From JAVVUJ01 sp964582545 (GTDB lineage Bacteria; Bacillota; Clostridia; Peptostreptococcales; Anaerovoracaceae): a stretch of 24,661 nucleotides of DNA. The notes beneath the pieces are model-generated. The model saw nothing but the letters and a program-made list of their open reading frames with translations. It searched no databases and was not told the DNA's origin. Position 1 is the first letter of the stretch. Each line of letters begins with the position of its first letter. Shown here piece by piece: positions 1 through 8,031 of the stretch. The translations under genes were made by a program, and so were the position numbers. The stretch spans positions 1 to 24,661 of the forward strand of contig CAZOSB010000032.1 in the NCBI GenBank assembly GCA_964582545.1, given 5' to 3'.

Positions 1-2
1 AG

Positions 3-275
3 TTTATCGGCGGGGATATGGTTCTGACCATCCCATATAAATATCAGGTGCAGTTCAACAACTCCGACAAAGAAGTAGTGGCCAAGATGGATGAGGAAGT
101 CAAGGCGGAATATATAGAAGAACTTAGAAAGTTACCGGATTTCGTAAAGGCTTACGATCAGATGACAGTAGAAGAATTTGATACCTTTGGACCTGTCAAT
201 AAAACTTTAGACCAATTTGCTGGTGGTTATGATGATCTTGTGAAAATCATCAGAAAATTTATGATTAAATTTTAA
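3..275 (+). CDS. Transaldolase-family protein, C-terminal fragment
   Basis: The reading frame is already open at base 3 (F-I-G-G-D-M-V-L-T), so this is the last 90 or so residues of a gene that starts before the window; the internal ATG at 18 is not its start. The fragment opens with a GGDMVLTIPYK segment like the last beta strand of transaldolase-type TIM barrels, followed by a helical tail ending in a FAGGYDDL-like motif and a basic C-terminus. The family transfers or cleaves three-carbon ketol units through a Schiff-base lysine, which would lie upstream and cannot be seen. It is 24 bases before iolB and on the same strand, which suggests one catabolic operon. The family assignment is by recall of the C-terminal pattern and is moderate; another aldolase-like barrel is possible. 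Confidence 0.55.
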   Translation, partial: FIGGDMVLTIPYKYQVQFNNSDKEVVAKMDEEVKAEYIEELRKLPDFVKAYDQMTVEEFDTFGPVNKTLDQFAGGYDDLVKIIRKFMIKF

Positions 276-299
276 TTCAATGTATTTTGAGGAGATTCC

Positions 300-1088
300 A
301 TGCTTATTAAAGTAAAACCTATAGAAAATGGCTACAATGAAATTACGAATATGAAGACCATTGCCACCTCTATGCTTATGGATATCGGTGTTCAAAAGAT
401 ACCGGCAGGAGAAATTTGTCAGTTCCTCGATGAGGAAAAGGAAACGGCGTTTCTCCTTATGGATGGGCAGATAACCTTTGTATTTGAGGATCAGAGTATA
501 AAAGCAGAGAGGCATTCCCTATTTGATGAAAATCCGGTAGCTCTTCATGTATCTAAAGGTACAGCTGTTAAAATTGAAGCTCAAGTTGACAGTGAAGTGT
601 TGGTGCAAAAGACAGATAACAATGAAACATTTCCTTCTAAGTTCTATTCCCAAGATCAATGCAGAACGGATATCTTTGGGGAAAACGTTTGGAATGATAC
701 GGCCAGAAGGGCTGTTAGAACCGTATTTGATTATGGCAATGCCCCTTATTCCAACATGGTTTTAGGGGAGGTCATCAACTATCCGGGGAAATGGTCTAGC
801 TATATCCCTCATGGACATGATCAACCGGAGGTCTATTACTACCGCTTTGATCGTCCGCAAGGTTTTGGTGTGGGTTTTATCGGGGATGAAGCCTTTAAGA
901 CCTTCCATAATAGCGCCTTATGTATCGATGGGGGTCCCACCCATCCCCAAGCTACGGCTCCAGGATATGCCATGTGGTACTGTTGGATGATACGCCACTT
1001 AAAGGAAAACCCCTGGACCAGCAGAATCGATGACGAATCCCACAAATGGCTTTTGGAAAAAGATGTGAAAATTTGGCCGGAAAAATAA
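300..1088 (+). CDS. iolB: 5-deoxy-glucuronate isomerase
   Basis: IolB isomerises 5-deoxy-D-glucuronate to 5-dehydro-2-deoxy-D-gluconate in cytoplasmic myo-inositol catabolism. The 262-residue length fits the family. The protein is a two-cupin type: the second half carries H171, H173 and E177 in a PHGHDQPE motif and a later H215 in DGGPTHPQ, the set expected to bind the metal. A GAGGAG ribosome binding site at 289-294 supports the ATG at 300. It is the last gene of the upstream catabolic operon; the next gene, carD, has its own promoter. No other iol genes are visible, so the rest of the pathway must lie upstream or elsewhere. I see no clear terminator between 1089 and 1128, only AT-rich sequence. 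Confidence 0.9.
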   Translation: MLIKVKPIENGYNEITNMKTIATSMLMDIGVQKIPAGEICQFLDEEKETAFLLMDGQITFVFEDQSIKAERHSLFDENPVALHVSKGTAVKIEAQVDSEVLVQKTDNNETFPSKFYSQDQCRTDIFGENVWNDTARRAVRTVFDYGNAPYSNMVLGEVINYPGKWSSYIPHGHDQPEVYYYRFDRPQGFGVGFIGDEAFKTFHNSALCIDGGPTHPQATAPGYAMWYCWMIRHLKENPWTSRIDDESHKWLLEKDVKIWPEK

Positions 1089-1128
1089 TCATTATTAGAA
1101 AAATTATTAAGCTATAGGAAAAATTTTC

Positions 1129-1158
1129 TTGACAGAGACCCTAGTTCTGTTTTATACT
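1129..1158 (+). promoter_or_regulatory. Sigma-A type promoter for carD operon
   Basis: A perfect TTGACA at 1129-1134 is followed after 18 bases by TATACT at 1153-1158. It sits about 30 bases before the carD start and after the iolB stop, so it separates the catabolic operon from the housekeeping block. A strong GGAGG at 1174-1178 follows, 8 bases before the carD ATG. Confidence 0.8.
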
Positions 1159-1186
1159 AAAATTTACAGTACTGGAGGTCTTTTTC

Positions 1187-1666
1187 ATGTTTGGAATAGG
1201 TGATAAAATCGTATACCCCATGCATGGTGCAGGAGTCATTGAAAAAATTGAAGAACAGAGAATCCTGGATCAGAATAGGCGGTATTATATACTAAGAGTG
1301 CCATGTGGCGATATGAAGATCATGGTTCCCGTAGAAAATGCTGAGGATATTGGAGTCAGAGGCGTTATCAATCCGGACAAGCTGGGGAAAGTGTTGGAAT
1401 ATCTCGGCGGTGAAACCACGGTCATGTCTGACAACTGGAACAGAAGGTTTCGGGAGAATCAGGACAAGCTTAAGAGCGGGGAAGTTTTTCAAGTGGCAGA
1501 AGTCATCAGAAATTTAATGAGAACCGATCTTGCTAAAAAATTGTCCACAGGAGAAAAGAAGATGCTGACCAATGCAAAACAAATTTTGGCCAGCGAAATT
1601 ATCTTGGTGAAGGATATAGATGAAACTGAAGCTATTGATATCATTCAAAAAGCCGTGGGTCTCTAA
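1187..1666 (+). CDS. carD: CarD/CdnL-family transcription factor
   Basis: CarD-type proteins bind the RNA polymerase beta subunit and stabilise the open promoter complex, often at rRNA and housekeeping promoters. The N-terminal part (about residues 1-60) is the Tudor-like RNA polymerase-interaction domain, beginning with GDKIVYPMHGAGVI and a YYILRVPCG strand, which are family hallmarks. The remaining 100 or so residues are the helical DNA-contact domain. The length of 159 aa is typical. The start is fixed by GGAGG at 1174-1178. It is the first gene after a consensus promoter and precedes yacL and ispDF, an order common in Clostridia. The family is clear; its specific target promoters cannot be told from sequence. 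Confidence 0.92.
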   Translation: MFGIGDKIVYPMHGAGVIEKIEEQRILDQNRRYYILRVPCGDMKIMVPVENAEDIGVRGVINPDKLGKVLEYLGGETTVMSDNWNRRFRENQDKLKSGEVFQVAEVIRNLMRTDLAKKLSTGEKKMLTNAKQILASEIILVKDIDETEAIDIIQKAVGL

Positions 1667-1715
1667 GACTCTCTTCAGGATCTTTGTTAATGGGAATCAT
1701 CATATCTAAAAGAAA

Positions 1716-1746
1716 TAAATGCCTGAAATATTTTTTTAGGCATTTA
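1716..1746 (+). terminator. Hairpin between carD and yacL
   Basis: TAAATGCCT at 1716-1724 pairs with AGGCATTTA at 1738-1746. The stem can extend inward by a G-T and three A-T pairs to leave a five-base loop. Only a short CTTT follows, so it may be a weak terminator, an attenuator or an RNA-processing or stabilising stem inside the carD-yacL transcript. The following yacL ribosome binding site begins about 10 bases later. Confidence 0.4.
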
Positions 1747-1769
1747 CTTTGGGAAAAGGAGGTGAAGGA

Positions 1770-2867
1770 ATGATTAGAAAAATTTTCAGGGGAATATTTA
1801 CTTTGGCCGGAGCGATACTGGGAGTAGGTATTTATTTATTATTAAAGTTTCTGTTTGATGATACGCCCTTTGTACAGAGCCTTGAATGGACAGAAACGCA
1901 GTTCTTTATGGTCGGTGTGGCCATTGCAATTATTTTTGGTTTATTATTTTTTCTTCTTACCCCCGCATTTGGAAGACAAGGTGCCAAGGTAGCAAAGAAT
2001 ATTGAAACTGATTTGCAGAAGGTTCCCGCAAATGATATTTTGTTAGGTACAACTGGGCTGATTGCAGGATTGGTTATGGCTTTTCTCATTAGTCCTGTTT
2101 TTGTAGAGTTGCTTTATATCGGTACGGTCCTATCTATTATGACCTATATTTTCTTAGGCTATCTGGGAATTATCATTGCTACAAAAAAGGGAAAGGATCT
2201 TTTGCCGGCCTGGATTTCTGCCAGAAAGGCTGCCGGAGGAACGAAGGCAAAGAGTAAAGCGGGAGACGCCACCGCGAAAATTTTAGATACTAGCGTAATT
2301 ATTGACGGTCGAATTGCAGATATTATGAAGACAGGATTTATTGAAGGGAGCATTGTAATCCCCGAATTTGTTTTATTGGAGCTACAACATATTGCAGACT
2401 CTTCCGATGGATTAAAGAGAAACCGAGGAAGAAGAGGACTTGACATTTTAAATAAAATTCAAAAGGATTACGGTATTGAAATTTACAATACCGCTTCAGA
2501 AAAATCATTGGAAGAGATCCCGGAAGTAGATATTAAGTTGCTGAAGCTGGCTCAGATGATGAACGGCAAAGTAGTAACCAATGACTTCAACTTAAATAAG
2601 GTGGCCACCATTAAAGGTGTGGATGTTTTAAATATCAATGAGCTTGCAAACACCTTAAAGCCGGTAGTTTTGCCGGGTGAAGATATGCAAATCTTCTTGG
2701 TAAAGGAAGGAAAGGAAAATAATCAGGGCGTGGCTTATCTGGACGATGGCACCATGATCGTAGTGGAAGAAGGAAGACGGTACATCGGTGAAACCGTGGA
2801 TGTAACGGTGACAAGTGTACTCCAAACCTCCGCAGGAAGAATGATTTTTGCAAAACCAAAGAAATAG
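1770..2867 (+). CDS. yacL: Membrane-anchored PIN/TRAM domain protein (YacL family)
   Basis: This is a YacL-like protein: a membrane anchor fused to a PIN nuclease-like domain and a C-terminal TRAM RNA-binding domain. Four hydrophobic segments fill roughly residues 5-27, 45-65, 85-105 and 110-135. The PIN domain starts near residue 171 with ILDTSVIIDGR, where D173 is the first acidic metal-ligand position, and has the later VTNDFNLNKVA motif carrying another conserved aspartate. The TRAM domain covers about the last 65 residues. I chose the ATG at 1770 (365 aa) because AAAGGAGG at 1756-1762 lies just upstream; an in-frame TTG at 1749 precedes that site. The family sits next to ispD in many Bacillota. 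Its biological RNA substrate is not established by the sequence. Confidence 0.88.
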   Translation: MIRKIFRGIFTLAGAILGVGIYLLLKFLFDDTPFVQSLEWTETQFFMVGVAIAIIFGLLFFLLTPAFGRQGAKVAKNIETDLQKVPANDILLGTTGLIAGLVMAFLISPVFVELLYIGTVLSIMTYIFLGYLGIIIATKKGKDLLPAWISARKAAGGTKAKSKAGDATAKILDTSVIIDGRIADIMKTGFIEGSIVIPEFVLLELQHIADSSDGLKRNRGRRGLDILNKIQKDYGIEIYNTASEKSLEEIPEVDIKLLKLAQMMNGKVVTNDFNLNKVATIKGVDVLNINELANTLKPVVLPGEDMQIFLVKEGKENNQGVAYLDDGTMIVVEEGRRYIGETVDVTVTSVLQTSAGRMIFAKPKK

Positions 2868-2876
2868 GTAGAATTC

Positions 2877-4040
2877 ATGTATAAAGATAAGAAAGTTTCT
2901 GTTATCATACCTTGTGCAGGCAAAGGGACTAGGATGAAAACCCCCATAGCCAAGCAATTTCTCGATATTCGGGGTATGCCCATTTTGGCTATGACTGTTC
3001 GAGCCTTTGATGCTTATGACCTAGTGGATGAAATCATTCTCATAACTCATGAAGATCACATGGAATACTGCAAAAAAAATATTATTGAAAAATATGGATT
3101 TATAAATAGAGTTCAGGTGGTTGCAGGGGGTCAAGAAAGGCAAGATTCTGTATGGGCGGGAATCAACTGTTTAGATGTGGATGCTGAGATCGTCTTGATT
3201 CATGATGGAGTAAGACCTTTTGTGACGCAAGAGGTGATTGAGGGTGTGTTGGAGAAGACATACCTTTTTGGCGCAGCAGTTGCTGCAGTGCCTGTAAAGG
3301 ACACGATTAAAGTGTTACAAGAAGATGTTTTTATCGAAACACCGGAAAGAAAATATTTATATCACGTCCAGACGCCTCAGGGATTTGACAAAACTCTGTT
3401 GAGAAAGGCCTATGAGAAAGCTTTTCAAGAAAAATTTTATGGAACCGATGATGCGGTGCTGGTGGAACGGTTGGGAGAAAAGGTTTATTTTTCTATGGGA
3501 GATTACAATAATCGGAAGATTACAACAGCAGAGGATTTGCCCCGGGAGGGAATCAATATTCCTAGAGTCGGCATAGGATATGATGTGCATGCCCTTATAG
3601 AAAATCGAAAATTGATTTTAGGTGGGGTAGAAATACCCTACGAAAAGGGCTTAGAGGGTCATTCCGATGCAGATGTACTGATTCATGCGCTTATGGATGC
3701 AATGCTGGGTGCGGCGGCTCTGGGTGATATTGGCAAGCATTTTCCCGATACAAAAGAAGAGTATCGGGGTATTTCCAGTATGAAACTTTTAGAAAAAGTA
3801 GGAGCCTTGTTAAAGGAAAAAGGGTATGTCTTAGGTAATGCAGACATCACTTTAATAGCAGAAAAACCTAAAATAGCAAAGTTTACTGGGCAGATGAAAA
3901 AAAATATCCAATCTGTGTTATATATAAATGAAAATCAAATCAACATAAAAGGCACCACCACAGAAAAACTGGGATTTTGTGGCAGAGGTGAAGGGATTGC
4001 TGCGGAAGCGGTGGTTCTTTTAGTGAAACAAATTACTTAA
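2877..4040 (+). CDS. ispDF: Bifunctional IspD/IspF (MEP pathway)
   Basis: One 387-residue protein combines two steps of the non-mevalonate isoprenoid pathway: 2-C-methyl-D-erythritol 4-phosphate cytidylyltransferase (IspD) and 2-C-methyl-D-erythritol 2,4-cyclodiphosphate synthase (IspF). Residues 1 to about 225 are IspD, with the nucleotide-binding IIPCAGKGTRM motif at the N-terminus and HDGVRPF in the middle. From about residue 230 IspF begins with PRVGIGYDVHAL, giving the DxH metal ligands, then GHSDADVLIHALMDA and GDIGKHFPD, and ends with the family GTTTEKLGFCGRGEGIAA stretch. The frame is continuous with no stop or separate ribosome binding site at the junction, so it is a real fusion. 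It starts 9 bases after yacL, in the same operon. Confidence 0.93.
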   Translation: MYKDKKVSVIIPCAGKGTRMKTPIAKQFLDIRGMPILAMTVRAFDAYDLVDEIILITHEDHMEYCKKNIIEKYGFINRVQVVAGGQERQDSVWAGINCLDVDAEIVLIHDGVRPFVTQEVIEGVLEKTYLFGAAVAAVPVKDTIKVLQEDVFIETPERKYLYHVQTPQGFDKTLLRKAYEKAFQEKFYGTDDAVLVERLGEKVYFSMGDYNNRKITTAEDLPREGINIPRVGIGYDVHALIENRKLILGGVEIPYEKGLEGHSDADVLIHALMDAMLGAAALGDIGKHFPDTKEEYRGISSMKLLEKVGALLKEKGYVLGNADITLIAEKPKIAKFTGQMKKNIQSVLYINENQINIKGTTTEKLGFCGRGEGIAAEAVVLLVKQIT

Positions 4041-4111
4041 AATCTAAGGATATAAATAGATAGAAAATATCAGTTACAATTTTTATAGGAAATGAAATGA
4101 GAGGAGAAAGC

Positions 4112-5839
4112 ATGAGACTATCCAAACTATACTTTAGAACGTTACGGGAAGTGCCCAATGAGGCTGAAATCCCCAGTCATATTTGGCTGCTGCGTGCAGG
4201 CATGATCAGGAAGCTTGTATCAGGAGTCTATGGATTCATGCCCATGGGTTTTCGTTCTCTACGTAAAATAGAGGAAATCATCCGACAGGAAATGAATGAG
4301 AAGGGTGCCCAGGAAATCAACATGTCTGCTCTGCAGCCAGCTGAGCTTTGGAAGGAGTCGGGACGATGGTATGCCTATGGTCCAGAAATGTGGAGATTAA
4401 AGGATCGCAATGAAAGAGAATTTTGCTTAGGTCCCACCCACGAAGAAATCTTTACTGACATCGTCAGAAACGAAGTGAATTCCTATAGACACCTTCCTTT
4501 AAATCTGTATCAAATACAGACCAAATACAGGGATGAAGCCAGACCTAGATTCGGTCTCATGCGTAGCCGTGAGTTTGTCATGAAAGATGCGTATTCTTTT
4601 GACCGAAACAAAGAAGAGTTGGATAAGAGCTACAACCAAATGTACGAGGCCTATGAGCGAGTTTTTGATAGGTGTGGACTTACCTACAGGGCCGTGGAGG
4701 CTGATACCGGCGCTATAGGGGGAAATGCTTCTCATGAGTTTACCGCACTTTCAGAGGTGGGGGAAAGCGAAATCGCTTACTGTGAGAGCTGTCAAATGGC
4801 TGCTACCACAGAGAGAACCCAGTGCATAGATGCTCCATCCTATGAGGATCGCGAGGATTCACTGGAAATGGTGGAAACCCCTAATACCAAAACCATTGCA
4901 GATGTAGCAAACTTTTTAGGTGTGGCTGAAAGTAAAACAATCAAAGCACTTTTATTTGTTACCTATGATGAAGAAGGCAAAGAATCTGAATACGTGGCTG
5001 CCTTTATCAGAGGGGATAGAGAACTGAATATGACCAAGCTTGTTAATGCGTTGAAGATCCCCGAACATGCCATAGAATTTGCCGATGAGGCAAAGATGGG
5101 GGATAGGGCTGGTTGCGTAGGAGGGTTTACAGGACCTATCGGTTTGTATGACTGTAAAATTGTGGTGGACAGCGAGTTGGTACATCTGAAAAACCTTGTA
5201 GCGGGAGCAAACAAAGAAGATTATCATATAAAAAATGTAAATTATGGAAGAGATTATAAGGGAGATGTGGTAACTGACTTAAAATTGGTAAAGGAAGGGT
5301 ATCCTTGTCCTGAATGCGGTACTCCTTTAAAAATTGCCAGAGGAATAGAAGTGGGTCAGGTTTTTAAGCTGGGCACCAAGTACAGTGAAGCCATGGGAGC
5401 CTACTATAAAGATGAGAATATGGAAGATCAGTTGGTTGTAATGGGCTGTTATGGCATAGGTGTTACGAGAACCTTAGCAGCGGTGGTGGAGCAACATCAC
5501 GATGAGTTTGGAATCATCTGGCCTGTGTCCATAGCCCCTTATCATGCAATCGTAACTATTGTAAACACAAAAGAACAGGAGCAAGTTACTTTGGCGGAAA
5601 AAATCTATAACGAGCTGAGTCAAGCGGGTGTCGAAGTTCTTCTAGATGACAGAGATGAGAGACCTGGAGTAAAGTTTAAGGATGCCGACATACTGGGAAT
5701 TCCCGTCAGAATAACAGTTGGGAAAAAAGCTTCCCAGGGAATTGTGGAATATAAATTGAGAAAAGATCAGGATAAAATAGAGATTCTGGATTTCCAAGCT
5801 ACTGAGAAAACTATTCAATTTATTCGTGAAGAAAAGTAA
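4112..5839 (+). CDS. proS: Prolyl-tRNA synthetase (bacterial type)
   Basis: ProS charges tRNA-Pro with proline in the cytoplasm. The 575-residue protein has the class II catalytic core at the N-terminal side (motif 2 around YRDEARPRFGLMRSREF), then a long YbaK-like editing insertion at about residues 225-380 that hydrolyses mischarged Ala-tRNA-Pro, motif 3 near GCYGIGVTRTLAA, and a C-terminal anticodon-binding domain with DDRDERPGVKFKDAD. I chose ATG 4112 over ATG 4097 because GAGGAG at 4101-4106 lies between them and the family starts with MRLSKLYF. It occupies the slot that gltX has in Bacillus. The 71-base gap from ispDF contains no T-box and no convincing promoter. Confidence 0.95.
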   Translation: MRLSKLYFRTLREVPNEAEIPSHIWLLRAGMIRKLVSGVYGFMPMGFRSLRKIEEIIRQEMNEKGAQEINMSALQPAELWKESGRWYAYGPEMWRLKDRNEREFCLGPTHEEIFTDIVRNEVNSYRHLPLNLYQIQTKYRDEARPRFGLMRSREFVMKDAYSFDRNKEELDKSYNQMYEAYERVFDRCGLTYRAVEADTGAIGGNASHEFTALSEVGESEIAYCESCQMAATTERTQCIDAPSYEDREDSLEMVETPNTKTIADVANFLGVAESKTIKALLFVTYDEEGKESEYVAAFIRGDRELNMTKLVNALKIPEHAIEFADEAKMGDRAGCVGGFTGPIGLYDCKIVVDSELVHLKNLVAGANKEDYHIKNVNYGRDYKGDVVTDLKLVKEGYPCPECGTPLKIARGIEVGQVFKLGTKYSEAMGAYYKDENMEDQLVVMGCYGIGVTRTLAAVVEQHHDEFGIIWPVSIAPYHAIVTIVNTKEQEQVTLAEKIYNELSQAGVEVLLDDRDERPGVKFKDADILGIPVRITVGKKASQGIVEYKLRKDQDKIEILDFQATEKTIQFIREEK

Positions 5840-5840
5840 A

Positions 5841-6389
5841 ATGAAACGGAACTGGGAATTGTTTCATACCTTTTTTGCCATCGGATTGTTTACCATCGGA
5901 GGGGGATTAGCCATGCTTCCCCTGATCCGAAACCTGGTGGTGGATAAAAAGAAGTGGTTGACTCAGGAGGAGTGCGTGGACTGTTTTTCTGTATGTCAAG
6001 CACTGCCGGGAGTAATCGCAGTAAATGTTGCAATTTATATCGGAAGGAAGATAAAGGGCTTACCGGGGGCTTTGAGTGCCACCCTGGGTGTTATTTTTCC
6101 TTCTTTTTTTGTCATTATTCTCTTGGTTTTGTTTTTAAACAACATTCAAGAGAATCCCTATGTGATCGGTGCATTTGAAGGAATTAAAGCTGCAGCGGCA
6201 GGCTTAATTGCCGTAGCTGCCTATGAGTTAGGGAAAAGAACCATCCATACTCTCTTTGGAGGAGTAATAGCATCGGGAGCTTTCGGAGTCATCGTACTAG
6301 GGGGCGTGAACGCCGTATGGGTAATTTTGGCAGGGGCAGTCCTGGGATATGTTTCTCACCTTATACTAACCCGCAATTATAACAGATAA
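5841..6389 (+). CDS. chrA1: Chromate-transporter family subunit, first half (short ChrA)
   Basis: This is a short-chain CHR protein of 182 residues, a single CHR domain; two such proteins encoded side by side are thought to form one antiparallel transporter. The family signature GLFTIGGGLAMLPLI lies near the N-terminus, followed by QALPGVIAVNVAIYIG and several hydrophobic segments (about residues 70-95, 105-125 and 135-170). ATG 5841 begins one base after the proS stop, which suggests translational coupling; the in-frame GTG at 5826 lacks a ribosome binding site and would overlap proS. CHR proteins are known for chromate efflux but the natural substrate in anaerobes is uncertain, so chromate resistance should not be assumed. 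Confidence 0.85.
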   Translation: MKRNWELFHTFFAIGLFTIGGGLAMLPLIRNLVVDKKKWLTQEECVDCFSVCQALPGVIAVNVAIYIGRKIKGLPGALSATLGVIFPSFFVIILLVLFLNNIQENPYVIGAFEGIKAAAAGLIAVAAYELGKRTIHTLFGGVIASGAFGVIVLGGVNAVWVILAGAVLGYVSHLILTRNYNR

Positions 6390-6449
6390 TGTTTTTAATT
6401 ATGGAGTATATTATGAGAAACAAAAAAATAAAAGAAAGGAAATGAAGTG

Positions 6450-6995
6450 ATGGCGCTGGTGAACTTATTCCTATCATTTTTTAAATTAGGTTTATTTGGA
6501 TTTGGCGGTGGGTATGCAATGTTGCCTCTTATCTTTCAAAGTGTTCAAAGCTTTGGATTTATGAGTACCACCGAGTTTTCACGCCTGGTGGCCTTGTCTC
6601 AGATTACACCCGGTCCCGTAGCCATCAATGCAGCTACCTATGTGGGATTTAATTATTCTGGTATCTTTGGGGCAATGGCGGCCACTGCGGGTGTGGTACT
6701 CCCCTCCTTTGTGCTGGTAACCTTGGTCGCACGGTTTATGGATAAGTTCCAAAATACAGGGACACTCAATGCAATTTTGCAGGGAATTCGACCAGCCACA
6801 GTAGGGCTCATTGCCTCCGCTGTAATATTTATTGGAGAAACTACCATAATAAATGGTTCTTTATGGGATTTTCAGGGTATAAAAGTGTTGCCATTATGTA
6901 TTTTTATTTGTACAATATTATTATCGGGGAAATTTAAGATTAGCCCGATAAAAATTACTGTTTTAGCAGGGGTTTTAGGAGCAATATTCATTTAA
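6450..6995 (+). CDS. chrA2: Chromate-transporter family subunit, second half (short ChrA)
   Basis: A second single-domain CHR membrane protein (181 aa), paralogous to the gene just upstream, with the signature FKLGLFGFGGGYAMLPLI at the N-terminus and SQITPGPVAINAATYVG in the next loop, matching the first protein's QALPGVIAVNVAIYIG. Hydrophobic segments follow at about residues 70-95, 110-130 and 145-180. I chose ATG 6450, with AAAGGA about 9 bases upstream, over the GTG at 6447. The two are separated by 60 bases and probably form a heterodimeric transporter. Together they appear inserted between proS and cysE, genes that lie closer in related operons. Substrate is unknown. Confidence 0.85.
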   Translation: MALVNLFLSFFKLGLFGFGGGYAMLPLIFQSVQSFGFMSTTEFSRLVALSQITPGPVAINAATYVGFNYSGIFGAMAATAGVVLPSFVLVTLVARFMDKFQNTGTLNAILQGIRPATVGLIASAVIFIGETTIINGSLWDFQGIKVLPLCIFICTILLSGKFKISPIKITVLAGVLGAIFI

Positions 6996-7005
6996 GGAGT
7001 GTTTT

Positions 7006-7461
7006 ATGTGGGTAGGCGGAGTGCGCGTAATTGTCACTGATGAAGAAGGTCGAGTTCTTATGGTGAGACAACATCATGAGGGACGTGACATTTGGATGTT
7101 GCCGGGAGGTGGCATAGAAGAGGGAGAAAATGCCTTTCAAGGGGCAGTTCGTGAAGTGAAGGAAGAGACTGGGTTGGACGTATCTCCTGTGGACCTCATA
7201 TGGCATGTAGAAGAGGTCAGCGAAAAAAGAGGACAACGATTTGTGGTGTATCTATTGGCAAAGGTAGTTGGAGGGAAGCTGTCTTTGGGACAGGATCCGG
7301 AGTTCGACCAAGAGCACCAGGTACTGAACAAGGTAGAGTTTCTGCCATTAGATCGATTGGTTAGACTTGAAAACCTTTATCCCGAGTTTCTCAGGGAGGA
7401 GTTGGTCGGAGCTTTGGACAAGATCAATTCCGGTCAAAATGTATTTAAGGTGAGAAAATAA
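7006..7461 (+). CDS. Nudix hydrolase
   Basis: A 151-residue single-domain Nudix protein. The complete Nudix box (G-x5-E-x7-R-E-U-x-E-E-x-G-U) spans residues 35-57, with E41, R49, E50, E53, E54 and G56 all present, so it should bind magnesium and hydrolyse a nucleoside diphosphate linked to another group. The N-terminal VRVIVTDEEGRVLMVRQ strand and WMLPGGG before the box are usual. The substrate cannot be read from the sequence; housekeeping removal of oxidised or non-canonical nucleotides and cleavage of a sugar nucleotide are both possible. ATG 7006 lies 10 bases after the chrA2 stop, whose TAA overlaps the AAGGAG ribosome binding site, so it is in the same transcript. Confidence 0.88.
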   Translation: MWVGGVRVIVTDEEGRVLMVRQHHEGRDIWMLPGGGIEEGENAFQGAVREVKEETGLDVSPVDLIWHVEEVSEKRGQRFVVYLLAKVVGGKLSLGQDPEFDQEHQVLNKVEFLPLDRLVRLENLYPEFLREELVGALDKINSGQNVFKVRK

Positions 7462-7503
7462 ATAAGTAAAAATATATAAAAAAGAAAAGAAAAGGAGAAT
7501 CTT

Positions 7504-7989
7504 ATGAAGATTGCAAAGATTGAAATGGAAAATGGTGATAAAATGGTGGCGGAGCTCTATGAAGATGTTGCTCCCAAAACCGTAGAAAATTTTGTAGCTC
7601 TTGCGGAAAAAGGGTTTTATGATGGGTTGATTTTTCACAGAGTTATTCCTGGGTTTATGATTCAAGGAGGGGACCCCACAGGCACAGGCACGGGTGGCCC
7701 TGGGCATTCCATCGAAGGAGAATTTTCTTCCAACGGTTTTGAAAACAATTTAAAGCATGAGAGAGGAGTTTTATCCATGGCCAGATCCATGAGTCCAAAC
7801 TCGGCAGGCTCCCAGTTTTTTATCATGGTTGCCGATTCCCCACATTTGGACGGTCAGTATGCGGGATTTGGAAAGGTGATAGAGGGCATTGAAGCGGCGG
7901 ATACCATCGTGAGCGTGAAGAGAGATATGCGGGATAAACCCAAAGTAGATCAGAGAATAAAATGTGTAACCATTGAGGATGCCCAGTAA
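7504..7989 (+). CDS. Cyclophilin-type peptidyl-prolyl cis-trans isomerase
   Basis: A 161-residue cytoplasmic cyclophilin that should catalyse cis-trans isomerisation of X-Pro bonds during folding. The catalytic-site motif FHRVIPGFMIQGGDPTGTG is intact, including the active-site arginine, and MARSMSPNSAGSQFFI and LDGQYAGFGKVIEG follow in the normal order. There is no signal peptide or lipobox, so it acts inside the cell. A purine-rich AAAGGAG at about 7492-7498 precedes ATG 7504. It lies between the Nudix gene and cysE with short gaps. No partner is suggested beyond the operon. Confidence 0.93.
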   Translation: MKIAKIEMENGDKMVAELYEDVAPKTVENFVALAEKGFYDGLIFHRVIPGFMIQGGDPTGTGTGGPGHSIEGEFSSNGFENNLKHERGVLSMARSMSPNSAGSQFFIMVADSPHLDGQYAGFGKVIEGIEAADTIVSVKRDMRDKPKVDQRIKCVTIEDAQ

Positions 7990-8031
7990 TAGTATATAGG
8001 CATAGGAATATTTACGCCAAAGGAGATATAT

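Noticed and set aside
4041..4111. T-box riboswitch before proS
   Set aside because: The 71-base gap is too short and has no GGTGGTACCGCG-type element; the same holds before cysE and cysS.
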